Source: Paenibacillus cookii
Lineage (GTDB): Bacteria > Bacillota > Bacilli > Paenibacillales > Paenibacillaceae
Assembly: GCF_018333375.1 (NCBI RefSeq)
Contig: NZ_BORW01000022.1
Coordinates: 23,141-87,140 of the forward strand
Length of the DNA: 64,000 bases
Direction: 5' to 3'
Shown: in pieces, positions 8,171 to 16,847 of the stretch
Layout of the letters: every line of letters begins with the position of its first letter
Position numbering within the stretch: position 1 is the stretch's first letter
Notes under the pieces: generated by a model
Seen by the model: the letters and a program-made list of their open reading frames with translations, nothing else
The model's database searches: none
Told to the model about the DNA's origin: nothing
Program-made: the position numbers and the translations under genes

Positions 8171-9063
8171 ACCGCATCGTAGAAGTAAACCGGTTAAATA
8201 AAACGTACGGCAGCGAAACCGTCATCCAAGACGTGAGCTTTACGATCGAGGAGAACAAAATTTACGGCCTTCTCGGCAGGAACGGAGCGGGCAAAACGAC
8301 GATCATGCACATGATCACGGCCCAGCTGTTTCCGTCGGGCGGGGAGCTGAAGGTATTCGGGGAACATCCTTACGAAAACAACCGGGTGCTGACCCGGATG
8401 AGCTTCATCAAGGAAAGCCAGAAATATCCGGACGTGTTCCGGATCGCGGACGTGCTGGACATTGCGGCGGACCTCTACCCCAATTGGGATCAAGGTTTCG
8501 CAGAGCAGCTGATCGAAGATTTCCGGCTCCCCGTCAAACGCCGAATGAAGAAACTGTCGCGGGGCATGCTTTCCTCGGTCGGAATCATCGTGGGCCTCGC
8601 CAGCCGAGCGCCGCTGACCATTTTCGACGAGCCTTATCTGGGGCTGGATGCGGTCGCAAGGAACCTGTTTTACGAACGGCTGCTCGAAGACTATGCGGAA
8701 CATCCGCGAACGGTCATTTTATCGACGCATTTGATCGACGAGGTCAGCAATATGCTGGAGCACGTCATCGTCATCGATAACGGAAAAATCCTGCTGGACG
8801 AAGAGGCGGACAGCCTGCGCGGCAAAGCGTTTACCGCCGTCGGTCCTGCTGCAACCGTCCGCGCTTGGGCGGCAGGGAAACAGCTTATACATGAGGAAGC
8901 GATCGGCGGCCTGATGTCGGCATCCGTGCTCGGAAATTTAAGCGCGGCAGAGCGGCGGGAGGCGGAAGCGCAGGGCATCGAACTGGTCCCCGTATCGCTG
9001 CAGCAGCTGATCGTTCATTTAACGAGCGGCAAAACGAATGGAAAGGTGGCCGAACTCGGATGA
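8167..9063 (+). CDS. ABC transporter ATP-binding protein (YtrB-like)
   Basis: 298 residues. Walker A GRNGAGKTT is at residues 37-45, a degenerate signature reads KLSRGMLSSVGI, and Walker B is LTIFDEP followed by the STHLIDE switch His. It is the nucleotide-binding subunit for the adjoining membrane protein. In this family such pairs export or respond to envelope-active compounds. It overlaps both neighbours by 4 bases, indicating a tightly coupled operon. The substrate is unknown. Confidence 0.92.
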   Translation: MNRIVEVNRLNKTYGSETVIQDVSFTIEENKIYGLLGRNGAGKTTIMHMITAQLFPSGGELKVFGEHPYENNRVLTRMSFIKESQKYPDVFRIADVLDIAADLYPNWDQGFAEQLIEDFRLPVKRRMKKLSRGMLSSVGIIVGLASRAPLTIFDEPYLGLDAVARNLFYERLLEDYAEHPRTVILSTHLIDEVSNMLEHVIVIDNGKILLDEEADSLRGKAFTAVGPAATVRAWAAGKQLIHEEAIGGLMSASVLGNLSAAERREAEAQGIELVPVSLQQLIVHLTSGKTNGKVAELG

Positions 9064-9743
9064 ACCGGATGGCAGGAGTCATGAAAATGCATTGGAGAGA
9101 CAAATGGAGCTGGATTTTTATCCCGTGGGTCGTCGTGCTGTTCAGTTTTGCGACCAACCTGACCATCGGCGGATTGACCGGGGGAGAGGAAAACATCAAC
9201 TCGGGCGGTCTCTCATCGATATTTATTTATATTTTTGTGTGCAGCTTGATCGTGCAGGGGCAGACCTTTCCTTTTGCGTTGGGGCTGAACGTGCGGCGGC
9301 TGGATTTCTTTGCGGGCACGAGCGCGATGGGCGTGTTGGTCTCGGCGGCTTCGGCGGTTGTTCTGCTTCTTTTTTCGCTCGCGGAGGAATTGTCGGACGG
9401 CTGGGGCGTCAGCGTGCATTTCTTTAACCTTCCGTTTATGGACGGCATTTCTCCGCTCGGACGGCTCGGCATCTACTTTGTCGTGATGGTGCATATGTTT
9501 TTCCTGGGCTTCGTGATCGCCAGCATCTACCGGCGGTTTAAAAGAACCGGCATGTTCGTGTTTTTTGCGGCGCTTTTTGTCCTGATGAGCGTGGCCACCT
9601 TTGCGCTGACGTATTTTAATTTGTGGCTCGATCTGTTCGGCTGGTTCGCGAATCATTACATGGACATTTTCGTCTGGATGGCTCCGATCGCGGTTGTGTA
9701 CGCGCTGTTGTCTTACGCCATGATCCGCCGGGCGACCATCTGA
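9060..9743 (+). CDS. ABC transporter permease-like membrane protein
   Basis: 227 residues with about six hydrophobic segments, beginning WSWIFIPWVVVLFSFATNL and ending in a membrane helix with a short basic tail. It has no recognisable enzymatic motif. Position directly after the ATPase with a 4-base overlap identifies it as the membrane half of the exporter. Membrane subunits of the YtrB type diverge fast, so the family call rests mostly on context. Confidence 0.78.
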   Translation: MNRMAGVMKMHWRDKWSWIFIPWVVVLFSFATNLTIGGLTGGEENINSGGLSSIFIYIFVCSLIVQGQTFPFALGLNVRRLDFFAGTSAMGVLVSAASAVVLLLFSLAEELSDGWGVSVHFFNLPFMDGISPLGRLGIYFVVMVHMFFLGFVIASIYRRFKRTGMFVFFAALFVLMSVATFALTYFNLWLDLFGWFANHYMDIFVWMAPIAVVYALLSYAMIRRATI

Positions 9744-9881
9744 GGAACGCAGGGACGTGGCAGAAGCGGGAGGAATCGGCTGAACCCGTTGCCGCATCAT
9801 GCATAAATTCCGGATAAAGAGCGAAGTTTATGGGATGGAAAACAATTCTAAAAACCATGATCGCTAAAGGAGATTTTGACG

Positions 9882-10457
9882 ATGCCGTTAGGTGCACACG
9901 AAGCCCACGAACTCAACGAATTGCTGCTCAGCTGCACGAATTCCATCCAAAGCATGGCGCTTTTCATCGATCAGGCGACCGATCCGGTCTTAAGAAACAT
10001 GATCACCCGCCATTATGCCGTGCACGTTCAGGATTACAATATGAAGGTCGAATACGCGAACCGCTTCAGTTCGCCCGATCAGCTCAACGTTCCGGCCATG
10101 CCGATGAATCCGCCGATGCCTGCGATGAATCCGGGTCCGCAGCAGTATCAGCCGCTTCAGCCGCAGGTGAAGCTCCATCAGCTGGACGACCGCGCGATCG
10201 CGACTTCTTACCTGCTGACATTAAAACGGGCCGGCCGGGAGTATGCCTGGTCCGCATTCGAATGCTCCACGCCGCAGCTTCGTTCGTTCCTGGAGAACGC
10301 ATTCCAGATGTGCTCGCACCAGGCTTTCGAAGTTTGGCAGTACATGGCTTCCAGAGGTTATTACGCGGCCGTGCCGGCTTCACAGGACGTGCTGCAGCCG
10401 ATGCAGCAAATGTACAAATCGGTGCCGGAACATCAGCCGGGCCGGTTGTACAGCTGA
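9882..10457 (+). CDS. CotF-like spore coat protein
   Basis: 191 residues of two helical halves joined by a Pro/Met/Gln-rich linker (around residues 68-90). The first half (AHEAHELNELLLSCTNSIQS) and the second (AIATSYLLTLKRAGREYAWS, then AFECSTPQLRSFL) match the ferritin-like helical bundle of CotF-family coat proteins. AAAGGAG nine bases upstream favours ATG 9882 over TTG 9876. It supports a spore-forming host. A terminator follows. Confidence 0.8.
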   Translation: MPLGAHEAHELNELLLSCTNSIQSMALFIDQATDPVLRNMITRHYAVHVQDYNMKVEYANRFSSPDQLNVPAMPMNPPMPAMNPGPQQYQPLQPQVKLHQLDDRAIATSYLLTLKRAGREYAWSAFECSTPQLRSFLENAFQMCSHQAFEVWQYMASRGYYAAVPASQDVLQPMQQMYKSVPEHQPGRLYS

Positions 10458-10491
10458 CGACCGCGATCCGTTTATGCAGCGCGTTTGCGCC

Positions 10492-10518
10492 AAGGTCCCT
10501 TGCGAGAGGGGCCTTTTT
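10492..10518 (+). terminator. Intrinsic terminator of the CotF-like gene
   Basis: AAGGTCCCTT pairs with GAGGGGCCTT (G-T pairs included) around a 3-base loop, followed by TTTT. Confidence 0.8.
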
Positions 10519-10548
10519 GCTTGTGCGGAACAAGCTGCAAACCCCGTC

Positions 10549-10599
10549 TGAAAGCGCTTCAAAAAATGTATTGCCAACGATAAAATCCCCTGCTATAAT
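10549..10599 (+). promoter_or_regulatory. LacI promoter with operator/cre-like site
   Basis: TTGCCA (10571-10576), 17 bases and TATAAT (10594-10599) make the promoter of the LacI gene. Just upstream, TGAAAGCGCTTCA (10549-10561) is a near-palindromic LacI/CcpA-type site. It shares the pattern TGAAARCGCTNNA with the site before the sugar transporter. Confidence 0.65.
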
Positions 10600-10637
10600 C
10601 GCCTTGAAAAGGTTTTCTTGTAAAGGAAGTTTTGACG

Positions 10638-11642
10638 ATGAAGCCAACGATTAGAGATGTTGCCAAAATGGCGGAGGTATCCATCAGCACCGTATCCCGG
10701 GTGATGAACGCGCCCGAGTCGGTCAACGAGAACAAAAGGATCCGCGTTTTGGAGGCCATTGAGAAGCTTGGTTACCAGCCGAATTCGTTTGCGCGCGGAC
10801 TGATTTACAACAAATCCTTTACGTTCGGCCTGCTGATTCCGGATATCGAAAACGTTTATTACACCGGGATTATCCGGGGCATGCAGGACGCATGCATCAA
10901 GCTGGGGTACAGCCTGATGATCTGCAATACCGACAGGGACCGAAGCAGGATGCTTTCGTATATCGACGCGTTTCACGAAAAGCAGGTGGACGGGATCGTA
11001 TTCGCAAGCGACATGATGTTTCCGGAATACCACGAGAAGCTGGTCCGCTGCAAAATTCCGTTTGTGCTGCTGTCGACGCATTCCGAGGAGTTCGAGGTTC
11101 CCTGCGTCGAAATCGATGACGAGCAAGCGGCTTACGACGCGGCGAAGTTCCTCATCGAGCTCGGCCACCGGGAAATCGGGATGATCGGTTTCGACCACGA
11201 AAATTCGATCTCCGGGCCGCCAAGGTTCAAAGGGTTCGCCAAAGCCATGCTCGAAGCGGGGCTTGAACGAAACGTCCAGAGGGTAAGGGGAGCGGCGCAC
11301 AGGTTTGAGCAGGCTTATCAAGCCGCGCATGAATTGTTCACCGATTTTCCCGAGCTGACCGCCGTCTTTTGCGTGGCCGACGAATTCGCGATGGGCGTCA
11401 TCTCGTATTTGAAAGACCGCAACATATTGGTTCCGGGCCAGGTATCGGTCGTCGGCTTCGACAACCTCCGGTTCGCGAACATGTTTATTCCGAAGCTGAC
11501 GACGATCGCGCAGCCGATGTACGACATGGGCTACCGCGCGGCCGAGAAGCTCCACGAATTGGTGACGACGGGCAAGGTCGAGGTTCTAAGGGAAAAGATG
11601 GAGCATAAATTGATTGTCAGGGAGTCTTCGCGGGAAAGGTGA
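10638..11642 (+). CDS. LacI family transcriptional regulator
   Basis: 334 residues. The N-terminal HTH reads PTIRDVAKMAEVSISTVSRV followed by the hinge LEAIEKLGYQPNSFARGL. The rest is a periplasmic-binding-like core with CVADEFAMGVISYLKDRN and SVVGFDNLRFANMF as usual C-subdomain motifs. A ribosome binding site (AAAGGAAG) favours ATG 10638 over TTG 10632. It sits just upstream of a sugar ABC importer whose promoter carries a matching TGAAARCGCT site, so it probably represses that importer until a sugar binds. Confidence 0.92.
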   Translation: MKPTIRDVAKMAEVSISTVSRVMNAPESVNENKRIRVLEAIEKLGYQPNSFARGLIYNKSFTFGLLIPDIENVYYTGIIRGMQDACIKLGYSLMICNTDRDRSRMLSYIDAFHEKQVDGIVFASDMMFPEYHEKLVRCKIPFVLLSTHSEEFEVPCVEIDDEQAAYDAAKFLIELGHREIGMIGFDHENSISGPPRFKGFAKAMLEAGLERNVQRVRGAAHRFEQAYQAAHELFTDFPELTAVFCVADEFAMGVISYLKDRNILVPGQVSVVGFDNLRFANMFIPKLTTIAQPMYDMGYRAAEKLHELVTTGKVEVLREKMEHKLIVRESSRER

Positions 11643-11974
11643 GGCGTTTGCGGCGCTGGATTTGAAAAGCTTTTCAGAATGTCGCATCCCGGTTGGTTTT
11701 GCATGCTGCGCAGCCGGGTAATAGAGAGGGTTCCTATAACAATGCACTTATGAAAAAACATGGTTTGACTTGAATGAATTGAAAACGCTGTATTTTGAAA
11801 ATAACCTTGATTTTGCAAGGAGGTGATCCGAGCATCCGCTGCATCTGTTCACCACGCGCCGAGACCGGAAAAGACAGTCCTGCGGCCGTTTGACGAAGAC
11901 GCTTGCCTATCGTTGGCGCCAGAAAAAGTCAATCGACGTTTTTCAGCCTATTTCTAAAAAGGGGATGTTAGTGT
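11643..11974. other. Intergenic region before the sugar ABC importer
   Basis: A 332-base gap with no gene. It holds the importer promoter (described separately) and a roughly 170-base untranslated leader. An AAGGAGGTGATCC motif at about 11818-11830 resembles a strong ribosome binding site but is followed by no convincing reading frame. The working ribosome binding site of the binding-protein gene is AAAGGGGATG near 11957. Confidence 0.5.
11765..11794 (+). promoter_or_regulatory. Promoter and LacI/cre-type operator of the sugar importer
   Basis: TTGACT (11765), about 18 bases and TGTATT (11789-11794) form the likely promoter. TGAAAACGCTGTA (11780-11792) overlaps the -10 box and matches the LacI-promoter site in the pattern TGAAARCGCTNNA. 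Binding there would block transcription. Confidence 0.6.
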
Positions 11975-13390
11975 ATGACCAAAGGAAAAAAAGCCAGAAC
12001 ATCTTTGCTGCTCTCGCTTTGCTTGTCTTTTACGATGCTGCTGAGCGCCTGCGGAGGATCGGGGGATGCCGGGCCGACAACGGAACCTGCCGCCTCCGGA
12101 GGAGACAAAAAAGATACGGCCCAGGAAACCGCCGCGCCGGAAACCGGCACCGGCTCGCCGCTCGAGCTGGCGCTGCAGGGCAAATATAAAGGAACGAAAG
12201 TGACGATGTTCGGACCGTTCGTCGACGTCGACCAGAAGAAATTTGAAGAAAGCATCAAGGACTTCGAAGACAAAACCGGCATCGACATCCAGTACGAAGG
12301 CTCCAAAGAATTCGAGGCGACGATCAACGTCCGCGTCGACGGCGGCAACGCGCCGGATATCGCCGACTTCCCGCAGCCGGGCTTGCTCGCTTCGATCGCG
12401 AAAACCGGCAAAGTCGTCGATCTGACGAACATTCTCGATCAGGAAAAGCTAAAGAAAAACTACAACCAAAGCTGGCTGGACATGGCCACCATGGACGGCA
12501 AAGACGGCAAAATCATGGCCGGGATCTGGAACCGGAGCAACGTGAAAAGCCTGGTGTGGTATCCGAAAAAGCAATTTGAAGAAGCCGGCTACAAAGTGCC
12601 CGAAACTTGGGACGAGATGATGGCCTTGACCGAGCAAATCGCCAAGGACGGAGATCCGGCATGGGCGATCGGCATCGAAAGCGGCGCCGCCACCGGCTGG
12701 CCGGGCACCGACTGGATCGAAAACATCATGCTGCGCACGACAACGCCTGAAAACTACGACAAATGGGTCAAGGGCGAGCTGCCGTTCACTTCGCCGGAAG
12801 TGAAAAACGCGTTTGAAATCATGTCTAAAATCTGGATGAACAAAGATTACGTGTACGGCGGCACCAAATCGATCGTCACGACGGCCTTTGGCGACGCGCC
12901 GAAGCCGATGTTCGAAAATCCGCCGAAAGCCTGGTTTAACCTGACCGGCAACTTCATTACCAGCTTCTTCCCTGAAACCGCGAAAGTGGATCAGGACTAC
13001 GACTGGTTCTACCTGCCGCCGATCGACGAAAAATACGGCAAACCGGTGCTCGTCGCAGGGGACATCTATGCAATGTTCAACGACCGTCCGGAAGTGCGCG
13101 CCGTCATGGAATTTTTCACGACCGGCGAGTCCATCAAGTCCTGGGTGCAGTCCGGCGGCGTGATCGCGCCAATGAACGACGCCCCGCTGGAATGGTACAA
13201 TTCCGAATCCGACAGACGGATGGCGAAACTCGTGCAGGATGCAACGACGCTTCGTTTCGACGGCTCGGACCTGATGCCGGGCAAAGTCGGCGCAGGCTCC
13301 TTCTGGAAAGGCATGACCGACTACGTCAGCGGAACCGCTTCGCTGGATGAAGCGCTGCAGCAAATTCAAAAAGGCTGGGACAACAAATAA
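11975..13390 (+). CDS. Sugar ABC transporter substrate-binding lipoprotein (AglE-like)
   Basis: 471 residues. A signal peptide with lipobox LLSACGG (Cys near residue 26) predicts a membrane-anchored lipoprotein, followed by an acidic Ala/Glu/Thr linker and a family-1 extracellular solute-binding fold (VTMFGPFVDVDQKKFEESIK; GGNAPDIADFPQPG). Overall order and motifs resemble alpha-glucoside binding proteins of the AglE type. It delivers sugar to the two permeases downstream. A terminator between it and the permeases would leave more binding protein than permease. The exact sugar is inferred. Confidence 0.88.
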   Translation: MTKGKKARTSLLLSLCLSFTMLLSACGGSGDAGPTTEPAASGGDKKDTAQETAAPETGTGSPLELALQGKYKGTKVTMFGPFVDVDQKKFEESIKDFEDKTGIDIQYEGSKEFEATINVRVDGGNAPDIADFPQPGLLASIAKTGKVVDLTNILDQEKLKKNYNQSWLDMATMDGKDGKIMAGIWNRSNVKSLVWYPKKQFEEAGYKVPETWDEMMALTEQIAKDGDPAWAIGIESGAATGWPGTDWIENIMLRTTTPENYDKWVKGELPFTSPEVKNAFEIMSKIWMNKDYVYGGTKSIVTTAFGDAPKPMFENPPKAWFNLTGNFITSFFPETAKVDQDYDWFYLPPIDEKYGKPVLVAGDIYAMFNDRPEVRAVMEFFTTGESIKSWVQSGGVIAPMNDAPLEWYNSESDRRMAKLVQDATTLRFDGSDLMPGKVGAGSFWKGMTDYVSGTASLDEALQQIQKGWDNK

Positions 13391-13418
13391 CGCAAATCAT
13401 GGATCCATCGAACGAATC

Positions 13419-13453
13419 GGGGCGGTATGCGGCTGTGCGGCCGCCCCTTTTTT
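13419..13453 (+). terminator. Intercistronic terminator/attenuator in the sugar importer operon
   Basis: GGGGCGG pairs with CCGCCCC and TTTTTT follows. It lies 29 bases after the binding-protein stop and probably reduces permease expression relative to the binding protein. Confidence 0.82.
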
Positions 13454-13555
13454 CCAAAGAATCTATATCCGATGATCCCTGCTGTAGCGGCGGCGCGCAA
13501 TGCCGACGAAGCCGCTTACCGGGGGTTTTGAGATATCGAAGGGCAGGAACGACTT

Positions 13556-14638
13556 ATGAATACGCAAGCGAAAAAGAATTTCAGCCTGAAAGCCGCGCTG
13601 CTCTTTGTCGTAGTGCTGCTGCTTAATATATTTGTCCACGGAGCCATCTTCATGCTGTTCCGGGATTCGACGCTGAATCCGCTGTTGACGGCGCTGTTTG
13701 CGGTCATATGGGGAGTCGCGGGCGTTTACTTGCTGTACCTTTCGTTCAGTTGGGCGGTAGAGCAGTTTCCGGAGCAGATCAGCCGCAGGATGCTGCCGTA
13801 CGTTTTCATCGGGCCGGCCGTTCTTTTGCTGGGTTGGCTGCTGGTGCTGCCGGCGCTGCGGACGCTTTATTTAAGCTTTTTTAATGCATCTTCTGATAAG
13901 TTCGTCGGTCTGGGCAACTATCTGGCGATTTTCAGCGACCGGCTCCTCGCGACCGCTTTGCGCAACAACCTGCTGTGGGTATTCGTCGGTACGCTGGCCT
14001 GCGTGGCCCTCGGGCTGCTTATTGCCATCCTTGCGGACCGGAGCAGTTATGAGCGGATCGCAAAATCGATTATTTTCATGCCGATGGCCATTTCCTTCGT
14101 GGCTGCGGGCGTCATTTGGAAATTCGTTTATTATTACCAGCCCGGCACCGAGCAGATCGGCCTCCTGAATGCGATCGTGATCGCGCTTGGGGGCGAGCCG
14201 CAGGCCTGGGTGACCATGCTGCAGCCATGGAACAACTTTTTCCTGATCATCATCCTGATTTGGATGCAGACAGGCTTTGCGATGGTGATTTTTTCGGCGG
14301 CGATCAAAGGCGTTCCCGACGACATCCTTGAAGCGGCGCGCGTGGACGGGGCGGGGGAGATCCGCATCTTTTTCCGCATCATCATCCCGTATATCTCGAC
14401 GACGCTGCTGACGGTCACGACGACGATCATCGTGTTCACGCTGAAAATATTCGACGTCGTCATGGTCATGACGGGCGGCCAATACGACACCGAAGTGGTG
14501 GCGACGCAGTTTTACCGGCAGTTCTTCATGTACCGCAACTTCGGGTACGGTTCGACGCTGGCGATTGTGCTCCTGATCGCGGTGCTGCCTGTGATCTACT
14601 TCAACCTTCGCCAAATCCGCAAGCAGGGGGGATTCTAA
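13556..14638 (+). CDS. Sugar ABC transporter permease (AglF-like, MalF family)
   Basis: 360 residues with eight or so membrane segments: two N-terminal extra helices, then a core beginning LPYVFIGPAVLLLGWLLVLP. The cytoplasmic EAA loop reads DILEAARVDGAGEIRIFFRI, which docks the ATPase. It ends 1 base before the next permease gene, indicating coupling. It forms half of the importer channel. No ATPase gene is present in the operon, so a shared MsmX-type ATPase elsewhere is likely (inference). Confidence 0.92.
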   Translation: MNTQAKKNFSLKAALLFVVVLLLNIFVHGAIFMLFRDSTLNPLLTALFAVIWGVAGVYLLYLSFSWAVEQFPEQISRRMLPYVFIGPAVLLLGWLLVLPALRTLYLSFFNASSDKFVGLGNYLAIFSDRLLATALRNNLLWVFVGTLACVALGLLIAILADRSSYERIAKSIIFMPMAISFVAAGVIWKFVYYYQPGTEQIGLLNAIVIALGGEPQAWVTMLQPWNNFFLIIILIWMQTGFAMVIFSAAIKGVPDDILEAARVDGAGEIRIFFRIIIPYISTTLLTVTTTIIVFTLKIFDVVMVMTGGQYDTEVVATQFYRQFFMYRNFGYGSTLAIVLLIAVLPVIYFNLRQIRKQGGF

Positions 14639-15730
14639 ATGGCCGGAAAAAAGAAGAAAAAGGGCAAAAAGTGGCTCGTTAACCTTATCCTTGGCATCAT
14701 TTGCTTCATTTGGCTGATTCCGACCGTGGGCCTGCTGATTTCTTCCTTCAGACCTGCCGCGGATATTCTCCAGACCGGCTGGTGGAAGGTGTTCCCGCAT
14801 CAGGAATGGAAAACGACGGATACGATCAAGCTGTCCAGGGACGTGGACCTGCGCCAGCCGATCGAAGTGAACGGCAAAACCTACTCCGACGATCAGCTGA
14901 AAGCGGGCGTGAAGTCGGGAGACGAGCGCCTTATTTGGGAGAACCGCCGCAACCGCGAGATCAGCGTGCAAAAACCGGGTTGGGTGGCTAGCACCCGGCT
15001 GACGCTCGACAACTACAAAAACGTCATTTCCGGCAAAGAGTACACGCTGAAAGGACCGGACGGCAGCGAAACGAAGGAAAAGGGAACGGGCCTCTCGCAA
15101 GCGTTCTGGAATACGCTGACGATCGCCATCCCGGCGACCGTCATCCCGATCCTGATCGCTTCGTTTGCCGCTTATGCCTTCGCTTGGCTGCGGTTCCCCG
15201 GCCGGAAAACGCTGTTTGCGGTCATCATCGCGATGCTGGTCGTTCCGCTGCAGGTGGCGCTGATACCGGTGCTGAAGGATTATACCGCGCTGGGCCTGAA
15301 CGGCAGCTATCTCGGCATCTGGCTGGCGCATTCGGCTTTTGGCCTGCCGCTGGTCACTTATTTCATGTATAACTTCATCAGCCAGCTGCCGAAGGATTTG
15401 TTCGAATCCGCCTTTATCGACGGCGCGAGCCATTTTACCATTTTCAGCAGGCTGATTTTGCCTTTGTCGGTGCCAGCGCTGGCTTCGATCGGCATTTTCC
15501 AGTTCCTGTGGGTATGGAACGATTATCTGGTTTCGCTCATCTTTATCGGCAACCAGCCGGAAGTGCAGGTCATGTCGATGAAGATCGCCGACCTCGTCGG
15601 CTCGCGCGGAAACGACTGGCACCTGCTGACGTCCGCAGCCTTCATCTCCATGCTGATGCCGCTGGCGATTTTCTTCCTGCTGCAAAAGTACTTCGTCAGA
15701 GGGTTGATGGGCGGTTCGGTGAAAGGGTAA
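14639..15730 (+). CDS. Sugar ABC transporter permease (AglG-like, MalG family)
   Basis: 363 residues with a very basic N-terminus (AGKKKKKGKK) and six membrane segments. A large loop of about 120 residues (around 40-155) between the first two is typical of AglG/MalG-type permeases of alpha-glucoside systems. The EAA loop is DLFESAFIDGASHFTIFSRL. It is the partner permease of the preceding gene, with which it is contiguous. Confidence 0.92.
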   Translation: MAGKKKKKGKKWLVNLILGIICFIWLIPTVGLLISSFRPAADILQTGWWKVFPHQEWKTTDTIKLSRDVDLRQPIEVNGKTYSDDQLKAGVKSGDERLIWENRRNREISVQKPGWVASTRLTLDNYKNVISGKEYTLKGPDGSETKEKGTGLSQAFWNTLTIAIPATVIPILIASFAAYAFAWLRFPGRKTLFAVIIAMLVVPLQVALIPVLKDYTALGLNGSYLGIWLAHSAFGLPLVTYFMYNFISQLPKDLFESAFIDGASHFTIFSRLILPLSVPALASIGIFQFLWVWNDYLVSLIFIGNQPEVQVMSMKIADLVGSRGNDWHLLTSAAFISMLMPLAIFFLLQKYFVRGLMGGSVKG

Positions 15731-15944
15731 AACGAGGGAAGAAGTTCCCGCTTAATGATAAACATCGGAACATACCGCAGTCATGTTTTGCGTTATTGGG
15801 TCACGAACATGGGGCATGTCCGGAAAGAGCCGCCGGAACGGGGGCTTTGCGCGGATGTGCCCGTGTTTTTTCGGGGAGGGCCGGGGCATTTGCGGAGGAC
15901 GAAATTGGCGTCTTTTATTCTCGAAAACTTTTTTAACAAAATGC

Positions 15945-15974
15945 TTGACGATGAGAGGCTTGTCATGATATGAT
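15945..15974 (+). promoter_or_regulatory. Promoter of the first tRNA-Leu
   Basis: TTGACG, 18 bases, TATGAT, ending about 50 bases before the tRNA. In the preceding 215-base gap an ACGGG/CCCGT hairpin followed by GTTTTTT (about 15837-15872) may terminate the sugar operon. No gene is seen there. Confidence 0.55.
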
Positions 15975-16024
15975 CTATCTTGTCGCCGCGAAAGAATGCT
16001 TTCGACGAAGACGATGACCGATAT

Positions 16025-16109
<85 letters not shown>

Positions 16110-16118
16110 TTCTATCAG

Positions 16119-16162
16119 AAAAAGCTCGCAGATTGCTTTTATAGCCGTTTGCGAGCTTTTTT
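16119..16162. terminator. Bidirectional terminator after tRNA-Leu copy 1
   Basis: AAAAAGCTCGCA pairs with TGCGAGCTTTTT. Both strands have T-runs, so it can end the tRNA transcript and the minus-strand island operon. It belongs to a recurring hairpin family seen also at 22174 and 25871. Confidence 0.85.
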
Positions 16163-16274
16163 GTATTTTGATCATGAAGTTGTTGTTCTCTACCAGGGCA
16201 GAGGGACTTTGAAACGGTCATAGAGCTTAGAAGTCATGAGTACGGATTCAAATCATGTATGGTATTTGCCTCAT

Positions 16275-16802
16275 TTACGAGTACATTTCCGTGATCATCG
16301 TGACGGCTTCTTTGGCGATGATGAATCGATCGCATTTCAGAATTTGGTATACGTTGAGGGAATCGGCTGCGGCCGTTTCCACGCCAGGGATGTTATTGGC
16401 GCTTTTCATCACAATGTTATCGATAGTAGGCGTAACGATCAGCGCCTTTTTATCCGCCCCAAGAGCATGAAGCATAGCTACGATGGTCTTCGTCCTGTAA
16501 TGTTCCAACTTGATCTCGTCGACGACAATGAATTCTTTGTTTTGGACCTTGCTGGACAATGCCGATTTTAGAGCGAGCCGCTTCACCTTTTTATTGAGCT
16601 TGTAGCTGTAGTCCCGGGGTTTGGGAGCAAACACGACTCCTCCGCCTCGCCAATGCGGCATGCGAATCGAACCCGCTCTAGACCGATCGATTTTGTTTTG
16701 CTTATACGGTTTTCTGCCGCCGCCCCTAACTTCACCGCGTGTTAATGCAGATTGCGTTCCTCTGCGTTTATTTGCCAGGTAATTGACAACGGCTTCATGC
16801 AT
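16275..16802 (-). CDS. Orphan ribosomal protein L4-like protein, N-terminus missing (possible pseudogene)
   Basis: The 175-residue frame is clearly L4: SEQ-like landmarks include TRGEVRGGGRKP, WRGGGVVFAPKPRDYSYKLN, KKVKRLALKSALSSKV, KKALIVT and SANNIPGV, running to the normal C-terminus. It lies outside any ribosomal operon. The same frame extends 15 codons upstream with L4 homology (SIFGIVPHEPV) to the stop of the CD3324-like gene, so about 17-20 N-terminal L4 residues are absent and no ribosome binding site precedes ATG 16802. At the tunnel-loop tip, the conserved K-GTG-R is replaced by N-KID-R while its flanks are kept. The frame is intact. It could be a specialised L4, a fusion remnant or a recent pseudogene. 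Confidence 0.75.
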   Translation of the reverse strand: MHEAVVNYLANKRRGTQSALTRGEVRGGGRKPYKQNKIDRSRAGSIRMPHWRGGGVVFAPKPRDYSYKLNKKVKRLALKSALSSKVQNKEFIVVDEIKLEHYRTKTIVAMLHALGADKKALIVTPTIDNIVMKSANNIPGVETAAADSLNVYQILKCDRFIIAKEAVTMITEMYS

Positions 16803-16847
16803 AACCGGTTCATGGGGAACGATGCCGAAAATGGATGCTTCAAGTTT

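Noticed and set aside
13871..15685. A 604-codon frame on the minus strand across the sugar permeases
   Set aside because: High-GC antisense shadow of two clear permease genes, rich in Arg, His and Gln with no domain.
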